From Nitrospiraceae bacterium (GTDB lineage Bacteria > Nitrospirota > Thermodesulfovibrionia > UBA6902): DNA of 5,230 bases. Of the stretch, positions 1 through 4,221 are shown in pieces. The notes under the pieces are model-generated. The model was not told the DNA's origin. It did not search any database and saw nothing but the letters and a program-made list of their open reading frames with translations. The first letter of the stretch is position 1, and the number at the start of each line of letters is the position of its first letter. A program made the translations under genes and the position numbers. The stretch spans positions 228,086-233,315 of the forward strand of contig CP070644.1 of the NCBI GenBank assembly GCA_020354155.1, in the 5' to 3' direction.

Positions 1-443
1 CCCTTTGTATTCGGGTTTGTCGCAAGAATCACTTCTGCAATATTGTTCTGCCGTACTCTATCAACAAGCTCATTGATCTTCAGCCGATCAGGGGTAATAC
101 CATCAATGGGTGAGAGTGCACCGAGGAGGACATGATAATGCCCATTGTATATTTTTGTGTTTTCAATGACGATCAGATTGCTCGGCTCTTCAACAACGCA
201 GATTTTCTCGCTGTTCCTGCGTGGATCTCGGCATATTGAGCAGATCTCGTCTTCTGTTATGTTAAAACACTGTCTGCAGAACCGTGCCTTCTCCTTGATG
301 GTGATAATGGCCTTTGCCATGGAAAGAGCATCTCCCTCAGGCATGCCCATGATAAAGAAGGCAAGCCGCTGAGCTGTTTTTTTGCCAATGCCGGGGAGCC
401 TTGTCAGCTCGTTGATCAGGTTTTCAACAACATTGACGCTCAT
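1..443 (-). CDS. recR: Recombination protein RecR, N-terminal 147 residues (3' end off the window)
   Basis: RecR works with RecO (and RecF) to load RecA on single-stranded gaps during recombinational repair; it forms a ring-like clamp on DNA. The visible product starts MSVNVVENLI. A helix-hairpin-helix motif follows (LPGIGKKTAQRLAFF, residues 16-30), then a four-cysteine zinc finger (C56, C59, C68, C71) and the start of the Toprim domain (ICVVEEPSNLIVIE, about residues 81-94, then the YHVLLGALSPIDGI stretch at 103-116). This domain order is diagnostic. The gene is cut at the window edge; full RecR is about 200 residues, so roughly a quarter is missing. The ATG directly abuts the ybaB stop (TAAATG), with no strong Shine-Dalgarno, so translation is probably coupled to ybaB. 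No oddities seen in the visible part. Confidence 0.97.
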   Translation of the reverse strand, partial: MSVNVVENLINELTRLPGIGKKTAQRLAFFIMGMPEGDALSMAKAIITIKEKARFCRQCFNITEDEICSICRDPRRNSEKICVVEEPSNLIVIENTKIYNGHYHVLLGALSPIDGITPDRLKINELVDRVRQNNIAEVILATNPNTK

Positions 444-773
444 TTATCCGAATATATTCCCCATACCGGGAATGTTCATCCCCCCTGTTACCTTTCCCAT
501 ATCTTCTGATACCATCTGCTGTGCCCTCCGAAGCGCCTCATTTACTGCTGCGACAACGAGGTCCTGAAGCATATCAATGTCATCAGGATTGACAACATCT
601 TTCTCGATCTTGAGGGACAGTATTTCCATAGCGCCATTTGCAACGGCGACAACCATGCCGCCTCCCGCTGATGCCTCAACAGTCTTCTTTTTGGATTCCT
701 CCTGTATTTTGCCCATCTCCGCCTGCATCTTTTGCGCCTGTTTCATCAGGTCGCCGATCATTTTCTTTGACAT
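444..773 (-). CDS. ybaB: YbaB/EbfC-family nucleoid-associated protein
   Basis: The 109-residue product has the normal length of the family. It opens with a Met/Lys/Gln-rich amphipathic helix (MSKKMIGDLMKQAQKMQAEM), followed by the central beta-sheet stretch around VEASAGGGMVVAVANGAMEI (about residues 32-51), and ends in a second helix plus a Gly/Met-rich tail (GGMNIPGMGNIFG) typical of the family. Members are dimeric, bind DNA and cover the nucleoid; the exact role in repair is not settled. The gene lies between dnaX and recR, its most conserved location: the dnaX stop (TAG) is 1 nt upstream and the recR ATG abuts its own TAA. A strong AGGAGG lies 5 nt upstream of the chosen ATG, inside the end of dnaX. 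Confidence 0.96.
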   Translation of the reverse strand: MSKKMIGDLMKQAQKMQAEMGKIQEESKKKTVEASAGGGMVVAVANGAMEILSLKIEKDVVNPDDIDMLQDLVVAAVNEALRRAQQMVSEDMGKVTGGMNIPGMGNIFG

Positions 774-774
774 G

Positions 775-2424
775 CTAACCTCCTGTTTCGTCCTGATCTG
801 TTTTATTTTCCTGAATCTCTTCCTCGAGGGATTTTACCGTTACCATTGAGCCATTGAACATCTTGATTGCGTCCTGTACAATTGGCTCTGCAAAGACCTG
901 GTCTTTGATTTCCTTCTTGTTTTTCCCGTTCTTTTCTTTGGGAAGGGCTTTTATTTTCAGCCGCATTGTCTGACCGCTTATCCTGGCAAGAGCAGATTCA
1001 ATAACCCGGGAGTCCCCCCTGATCGCTTCAGCGAGAAAAGACATTCCGCCATTAAAGCCGATTGACAGCTCATTTTTTTTCAAGCTGATAACGCTGGCTT
1101 CCAGGAGTTTGCATGACAGCAGATGGTTTTCAGCATCAATGGTATTCACAACTTTTTTCCAGAGGGTGTCTTTGTCAGGCAGAACCGCCGGTTCCCTGTT
1201 GTCAGCGACGACGGGGGGAGCTGTTTTTTTTTCTCTATGGCCTGCAGAAGGGTTGCTGGAAGTTTCTTTTGCAGCAGGCCGCATCGTTGAAGAATCAGTC
1301 TCTCCAAGATGCATCAGTATTGAATCAATGGAGGTCATACCTTTGACAAAGGATGTCCTCAGGAGTCCCAGTTCGAGCGTATATCGCGGATTGATGGCAT
1401 TTCTGACTTCTCCCTCAAGCCTCAGGAGTTCAGTGAGCAGTAATGTAAGCTGCTCTATACTTACGGATTCTGTCTGCCGGCGTAATATCTGTACATCATC
1501 CTCTGAGAACTCCAGCAGTTTGTCAGCCTCTTCTGTAACTTTCACGACAGCCAGATTACGGAAATGCTCAACCAGTTCCTTTGTTAACTGCCTGAGATCG
1601 CTTCCCCTGTCAGTCAAGTCCTTAATAATCGCAAGCGTGTTTGCAATATCACCCTTGAGAATGGTTTCAGAAAGGTTTGCAATAACCTCTGTTTCAGGCA
1701 GTCCGAGGAGGCTGTGCAGCTCTTTTTCATCTATATGATCGCTGAATGATGAAGCCTGGTCCAGAAGTGTCAGTGAATCCCGCATGCTGCCGTCAGCTGC
1801 CCGTGCTATCATGTCAAGGGCAGAGTCGTCTATATTTATCTGCTCAGTATCTGTGATTTTTTTCAGATGTTCCCTGATCTGCGTTCTGGAGATGCGCCGG
1901 AAAGAATGATGCTGGCATCTGGACAATATGGTTGCCGGAATTTTCTTTGGTTCAGTGGTGGCGAATATAAAAATTACATGGGGCGGTGGCTCTTCAAGGG
2001 TCTTGAGGAGGGCATTAAAGGCGGCTGTGCTTAACATATGAACTTCGTCAATAATATATATCTTGTATTTACCGCCTGATGGTGCATACTTCACTGCTTC
2101 GCGAAGCTCCCGCACAGCATCAACACTGGTATTGGAGGCACCGTCAATCTCAAAGACATCTACAGAGGAGCCCTCTGTAATGGCTCGGCAGCTCTGGCAT
2201 GTGCCGCAGGGTTCAGCCTCTGTTCTTGTCTGGCAGTTGAGCGCCTTGGCAAGGATCCGTGCAGTTGAGGTCTTTCCCACGCCCCTTGGTCCTGAAAAGA
2301 GATATGCATGAACGATCTTTTCACTGGATATGGCGTTCTGCAACGTCTTGACCAGAGTTTCCTGACCAATGAGATCATCAAATCCCCGGGGGCGCCATTT
2401 TCGTGCAAGGACAATATAGCTCAT
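775..2424 (-). CDS. dnaX: DNA polymerase III subunit tau/gamma (clamp loader ATPase)
   Basis: DnaX is the ATP-driven motor of the clamp loader that places the beta clamp on primed DNA; the long tau form also holds the polymerase core and helicase. The 549-residue product starts MSYIVLARKWRPRGFDDLIG, the classic DnaX N-terminus. Walker A is GPRGVGKTS (residues 45-53). The zinc module is C64, C73, C76, C79. Walker B is IIDEVHM (124-130). Sensor 1 is FATTEP (154-159). The SRC arginine finger is at 168-170, and sensor 2 is GSMRDSLTLLDQ (212-223). A linker of about residues 370-410 separates domains I-III from a C-terminal tau domain (about 419-492) and a charged tail. It is shorter than E. coli tau (643) but normal for non-enteric bacteria. 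An A9 run at codons 398-401 may direct synthesis of a short gamma form. No clear Shine-Dalgarno precedes the ATG; the upstream stretch is A+T rich. Confidence 0.97.
   Translation of the reverse strand: MSYIVLARKWRPRGFDDLIGQETLVKTLQNAISSEKIVHAYLFSGPRGVGKTSTARILAKALNCQTRTEAEPCGTCQSCRAITEGSSVDVFEIDGASNTSVDAVRELREAVKYAPSGGKYKIYIIDEVHMLSTAAFNALLKTLEEPPPHVIFIFATTEPKKIPATILSRCQHHSFRRISRTQIREHLKKITDTEQINIDDSALDMIARAADGSMRDSLTLLDQASSFSDHIDEKELHSLLGLPETEVIANLSETILKGDIANTLAIIKDLTDRGSDLRQLTKELVEHFRNLAVVKVTEEADKLLEFSEDDVQILRRQTESVSIEQLTLLLTELLRLEGEVRNAINPRYTLELGLLRTSFVKGMTSIDSILMHLGETDSSTMRPAAKETSSNPSAGHREKKTAPPVVADNREPAVLPDKDTLWKKVVNTIDAENHLLSCKLLEASVISLKKNELSIGFNGGMSFLAEAIRGDSRVIESALARISGQTMRLKIKALPKEKNGKNKKEIKDQVFAEPIVQDAIKMFNGSMVTVKSLEEEIQENKTDQDETGG
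779..784 (-). promoter_or_regulatory. Ribosome binding site of ybaB (AGGAGG)
   Basis: On the minus strand AGGAGG is followed by 5 nt and the ATG of ybaB. It lies inside the last codons of dnaX. It is the best Shine-Dalgarno of the minus-strand genes here, which suggests ybaB can be made at a higher level than by coupling to dnaX alone. Confidence 0.85.
1176..1198 (-). other. Stem-loop downstream of the dnaX A9 run
   Basis: The coding strand reads CAGG GAACC GGC GGTTC TG CCTG: a 5-bp GAACC/GGTTC stem with a 3-nt loop, extended by a 4-bp CAGG/CCTG stem across a 2-nt bulge. It starts 25 nt after the A9 run, farther than the 5-9 nt usual for stimulators of -1 ribosomal frameshifting, so a role in slippage is doubtful. 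A weaker CAGC/GCTG pairing directly follows the run. Confidence 0.35.
1224..1232 (-). promoter_or_regulatory. Candidate A9 slippery run for gamma-subunit production in dnaX
   Basis: On the coding strand the frame reads GAA AAA AAA ACA, nine consecutive A residues in the linker after clamp-loader domain III. A -1 slip (or one extra A in the mRNA) gives NSSPRRR and a TGA at 1202-1204, making a product of about 407 residues. Loss of one A leads to a TGA at 1146-1148, about 25 codons on. Both alternatives remove the tau domain. In E. coli a shorter A-run frameshifts at the ribosome, and in Thermus thermophilus an A9 run slips in transcription to give gamma. No good upstream Shine-Dalgarno stimulator was seen. 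Function here is inferred from position and sequence. Confidence 0.6.
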
Positions 2425-2537
2425 AAAGAAAATTAAAATCTAAAAATAAAAATGTAAAACTATTGAGTAGATGCTTTTTCCTGAAAAAAAGAATTTCTTG
2501 TTTTTGATATGTTATCTTTCATTTTTGATGTAATAAT

Positions 2538-2651
2538 CAGCCAGGCCATCAGGTAATCCTGCGGCACACAGGGTAACTGCTTACCGTTGCTTCCTTCCGG
2601 ACCTGGCGGAGTTTACAGCACACTGTTGCACAGGGCCCAAAGGCCTGACTG
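2538..2651 (-). ncRNA. ffs: Signal recognition particle RNA, small 4.5S type
   Basis: The SRP RNA binds Ffh and, with FtsY, targets nascent membrane proteins. The minus strand carries the hallmark apical hairpin, GCCAGGTCCGGAAGGAAGCA, with a GGAA tetraloop at 2595-2598 and the asymmetric loop bases of the Ffh-binding site around it. The ends close with a 10-bp stem, CAGTCAGGCC (2642-2651) with GGCCTGGCTG (2538-2547), with one G-U pair. That gives about 114 nt, the size of the E. coli RNA, with no room for an Alu domain. The exact ends are estimated from this stem. It sits just upstream of dnaX, as in Bacillus. No T-run terminator follows; the spacer to dnaX is A+T rich, so read-through into dnaX is possible. 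Confidence 0.93.
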
Positions 2652-2698
2652 AAAGAGAGACAGATTCCAGGGAGTAGATGTCCACACCCGATAGTGAA

Positions 2699-2704
2699 AT
2701 TATA
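2699..2704 (-). promoter_or_regulatory. Probable -10 box (TATAAT) for the SRP RNA
   Basis: A perfect TATAAT on the minus strand places the start near 2692, about 40 nt before the proposed 5' end of the SRP RNA, leaving a leader to be trimmed. No good -35 hexamer is seen at 16-18 nt (best is TCAGAG-like), so this rests on the -10 box and its position only. Confidence 0.45.
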
Positions 2705-2779
2705 ACATTATTTGATAGTTCCTCTGACACCCGGCAACTGACAGCTGTTCTTCTGGCGGAACCATGTGCGTACTGTACA

Positions 2780-2870
2780 TGGCGGAGAGGGAGGGAGTCG
2801 AACCCTCGAGACGCTATGAACGTCTACACGATTTCCAGTCGTGCTCCTTCGGCCACTCGGACACCTCTCC
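2780..2870 (-). tRNA. tRNA-Ser, anticodon GGA
   Basis: The minus strand folds as a class II tRNA of 91 nt with an encoded CCA end. Acceptor stem is GGAGAGG/CCTCTCC with G discriminator, as expected for serine. The anticodon stem is CACGA/TCGTG with loop CTGGAAA, anticodon GGA, which reads TCC and TCT codons. A long variable arm (GACG/CGTC) and the T arm GAGGGTTCGACTCCCTC follow. It shares acceptor stem and the flanking TACATGG end with tRNA-Ser(CGA) some 150 nt upstream, suggesting an old tandem duplication. Confidence 0.97.
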
Positions 2871-2935
2871 GGAAAGTCAGGATTTACAGTGAAGTGTTAA
2901 GAGTTTTACATTTGCATCTTCACCAAGGTTATTAC

Positions 2936-2963
2936 TTTATACTTTTAACAGCCCAACTTTCAA
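2936..2963 (-). promoter_or_regulatory. Sigma-70-type promoter upstream of tRNA-Ser(GGA)
   Basis: On the minus strand a TTGAAA -35 (2958-2963) is separated by 16 nt from a TATAAA -10 (2936-2941). Both match consensus at five of six positions. The predicted start near 2929 is about 60 nt before the tRNA, so a leader would be processed by RNase P. It could also serve the SRP RNA by read-through, as no terminator is seen after the tRNA. Confidence 0.55.
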
Positions 2964-3021
2964 CCAGTTGATTTATTATCTGTTTTTTTGACCGTTCACT
3001 TCGTACTCGTAACGTAATACA

Positions 3022-3109
<88 letters not shown>

Positions 3110-3111
3110 AT

Positions 3112-3354
3112 TTATATAAGTTTACTTCTTAACCAATCTCGACCAGTACCACTTTTAAAATAAAGTTCTCTTTTTCTGGCTTCCGAATAATTTGAAAAGT
3201 TTTCTGAATAAATCAACGTGACCGGTCTGCGCCCCTTTGTTGTTTTTACCCTGCCTTTTTTGTGTGCCTCTAATCTTGTGGTTAAGTTTCTTGTAGAGCC
3301 TACATATAATTTATCGTCAGCACATTTCAGCACGTATACAAAACCTTGTTCCAT
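3112..3354 (-). CDS. Small GIY-YIG nuclease-domain protein
   Basis: The 80-residue product is a bare GIY-YIG domain, like the small stand-alone UPF0213/YhbQ-like proteins often mislabelled as UvrC. The motif pair is VYVLKCADDKLYVGST (residues 7-22), with VYV and YVG in place of canonical GIY and YIG, which is common in this family. The conserved Arg follows (TTRLEAHKKG, about 26-35), and a Glu-rich helix, EARKREL, near residue 60 contains the usual metal-binding Glu. There is no separate DNA-recognition domain. No Shine-Dalgarno is evident before the ATG. The gene looks more A+T rich than tadA by eye. It sits exactly between two copies of a tRNA-Ser 5' half and ends 2 nt before the intact tRNA, so it is probably the cargo or agent of a small insertion. 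Nicking target unknown. Confidence 0.88.
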   Translation of the reverse strand: MEQGFVYVLKCADDKLYVGSTRNLTTRLEAHKKGRVKTTKGRRPVTLIYSENFSNYSEARKRELYFKSGTGRDWLRSKLI

Positions 3355-3367
3355 GATTAATAAAGAG

Positions 3368-3440
3368 ACGGTTTTTCCGCCTCAGACGGACCCGCCGAGG
3401 CGGGCGAGACCGCCCCGTTCAACCACTCCGGCACCTCTCC
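3368..3440 (-). pseudogene. Broken tRNA-Ser(CGA) 5' half with a hairpin insert in the anticodon loop
   Basis: Reading the minus strand, tRNA nucleotides 1-36 (GGAGAGG to CTCG) are followed by a 29-nt palindromic insert and then AAAACCGT, which are the next 8 bases of the intact tRNA (rest of the anticodon loop and the 3' anticodon strand). After that homology stops; there is no variable arm, T arm or acceptor 3' strand. So this is a dead tRNA fragment interrupted in the anticodon. The 8-base match on the far side could be chance, but its exact placement makes that unlikely. Confidence 0.75.
3376..3404 (-). repeat. 29-nt tandem-hairpin palindrome (REP-like)
   Basis: The minus strand holds two adjacent hairpins: CCCGCC/GGCGGG around TC (3391-3404; more realistically a 5-bp stem with a CTCG loop), and TCCGTC/GGCGGA around TGA (3376-3390). 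The second pairs fully only on the minus strand, through a G-U; the plus strand would have a C-A mismatch. A larger alternative pairing CCGCCTC/GAGGCGG is also possible. No T-run follows on the minus strand, so it is not a standard terminator for tadA. The G+C content is far above that of the adjoining sequence. Confidence 0.8.
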
Positions 3441-3441
3441 A
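3405..3441 (-). repeat. 37-bp direct repeat, copy 2 (displaced tRNA-Ser 5' half)
   Basis: Perfect copy of 3074-3110, lying 13 nt after the tadA stop codon on the minus strand. It ends at 3405 in mid-anticodon, where the double-hairpin insert begins. This is the expected position of the original tRNA 5' end if the tRNA once followed tadA directly. Confidence 0.95.
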
Positions 3442-3453
3442 CACTATCTCCTG

Positions 3454-4053
3454 TTACCTTCGCATCTTAAAGAACTTTTTTAATATTTCTCCACACTCAT
3501 GCTCAAGCACCCCGGATACCACTCTGACTTCATGATTCAGCGCAGTGTGAGTAAGGAGCTGATATTGACTGTGAACAGCGCCAAATCTGATGTCCCTGCA
3601 TCCGTAGACAAGCCTGCCGAGTCTGGCATTGACCATGGCGCCGGCACACATCACACAGGGCTCCTTTGTAACATACAGAGTTGCATTCATGAGGCGCCAG
3701 CTGTTCAGGGCCAGTGCCCCCTCCCTGATGGCTATCAGCTCAGCATGTGCTGTTGGATCATTTGAGGCCTCTTTACTGTTACGGGCCGATGCAATTACCT
3801 TATTGTCCAGGACAAGACAGGCTCCGACCGGGACTTCATCTTCCCGGGACGCTGCTTCCGCCTCTTCAAGGGCACAACGCATAAAGTATTCATCGCCCCT
3901 GGTCATGATGTGCCCGGTTTTTTTTTCAGGAAAACAGACAGGGCAGTACAGCTCGCCATAATCAAGGCTGCATATGTGACCGCACTCAGCACAACAGATG
4001 CACTGATCTTCCGGTTTATCACAAATTTCGCATATCCCTGTTTTGTTATTCAT
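3454..4053 (-). CDS. tadA: tRNA-specific adenosine deaminase TadA with Cys-rich N-terminal extension
   Basis: TadA converts A34 of tRNA-Arg(ACG) to inosine in the cytoplasm. The catalytic domain (about residues 50-199) shows the zinc deaminase signature: HAE with His103 and proton-shuttling Glu105, and PCVMC with zinc ligands Cys133 and Cys136, followed by the family motifs GAMVNARLGRLVYG and DIRFGAV. Residues 1-49 are unusual: nine cysteines between positions 8 and 40 (C8, 11, 18, 20, 21, 24, 28, 37, 40), suggesting a zinc ribbon or two. A start at Met50 would give 150 residues, the normal TadA size, but neither ATG has a good Shine-Dalgarno, and the reading frame and cysteine spacing argue that the extension is translated. 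An A9 run separates the two parts. Gene order with SRP RNA and dnaX matches Bacillus. Confidence 0.93.
   Translation of the reverse strand: MNNKTGICEICDKPEDQCICCAECGHICSLDYGELYCPVCFPEKKTGHIMTRGDEYFMRCALEEAEAASREDEVPVGACLVLDNKVIASARNSKEASNDPTAHAELIAIREGALALNSWRLMNATLYVTKEPCVMCAGAMVNARLGRLVYGCRDIRFGAVHSQYQLLTHTALNHEVRVVSGVLEHECGEILKKFFKMRR
3918..3926 (-). other. A9 run between the Cys-rich extension and the deaminase domain of tadA
   Basis: The coding strand reads GAA AAA AAA ACC, nine A residues at codons 43-46, the same GAA AAA AAA AC context as in dnaX. One A more leads to a TGA about 10 codons on; one A fewer puts a TGA overlapping the Met50 codon (ACA TCA TGA). Either slip would yield a free Cys-rich peptide of roughly 50 residues. 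Whether slippage happens is unknown; the run may be chance. Confidence 0.35.
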
Positions 4054-4181
4054 AGGCTTGCCGGGGAAAGACAGTATCAGAATAACCCACTCCGGAAGTG
4101 CAAATCAAGATTCCCTTTTCTATTGTATATGGATATGGGTTTTGCTATATTACTATGGTTGTAGAACTTGGATATTAATTG

Positions 4182-4190
4182 TGTTACAAT
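4182..4190 (+). promoter_or_regulatory. Extended -10 promoter for the PilM/GspL-like gene
   Basis: TGTTACAAT contains the TG-N extension and a TACAAT -10 (five of six). The predicted start near 4197 leaves a short leader of about 25 nt before the TTG codon. No good -35 hexamer at 16-18 nt, as tolerated by extended -10 promoters. It lies in the 168-nt divergent spacer with tadA (4054-4221), which otherwise shows only A+T-rich sequence. Confidence 0.5.
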
Positions 4191-4208
4191 GGTGCGTAAC
4201 TGAAAGGC

Positions 4209-4214
4209 AAGGAG
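4209..4214 (+). promoter_or_regulatory. Ribosome binding site fixing a TTG start (AAGGAG)
   Basis: AAGGAG lies 7 nt before TTG at 4222. An in-frame TGA at 4201-4203 closes the frame upstream, and no ATG or GTG lies between it and the TTG, so this site decides the start. Confidence 0.85.
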
Positions 4215-4221
4215 CAGTTTT

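Noticed and set aside
1109..1738. 209-codon open frame on the plus strand opposite dnaX
   Set aside because: It is wholly antisense to a certain dnaX, has Ser/Arg/Val-rich low-information composition typical of an antisense shadow, and no ribosome binding site or recognisable motif.
2481..2500. A+T-rich inverted repeat with a T7 run (minus strand) between the SRP RNA and dnaX
   Set aside because: The stem is AAGAA/TTCTT around one base, too weak and with too small a loop to be a convincing terminator.
2678..2971. 97-codon plus-strand open frame
   Set aside because: It runs antisense through tRNA-Ser(GGA) and the SRP promoter region. The sequence RRGRESNPRDAMN is the usual artefact of translating an antisense tRNA.
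3365..3404. Rho-independent terminator for tadA at the G+C-rich hairpins
   Set aside because: On the minus strand the hairpins are followed by AAAAACC, not a T run; on the plus strand the T run precedes the hairpins and there is no gene to terminate.
3368..3440. Group I intron in the anticodon loop of tRNA-Ser
   Set aside because: The insert is only 29 nt, with none of the conserved P/Q/R/S core elements, and the fragment lacks the tRNA 3' half needed as a downstream exon.
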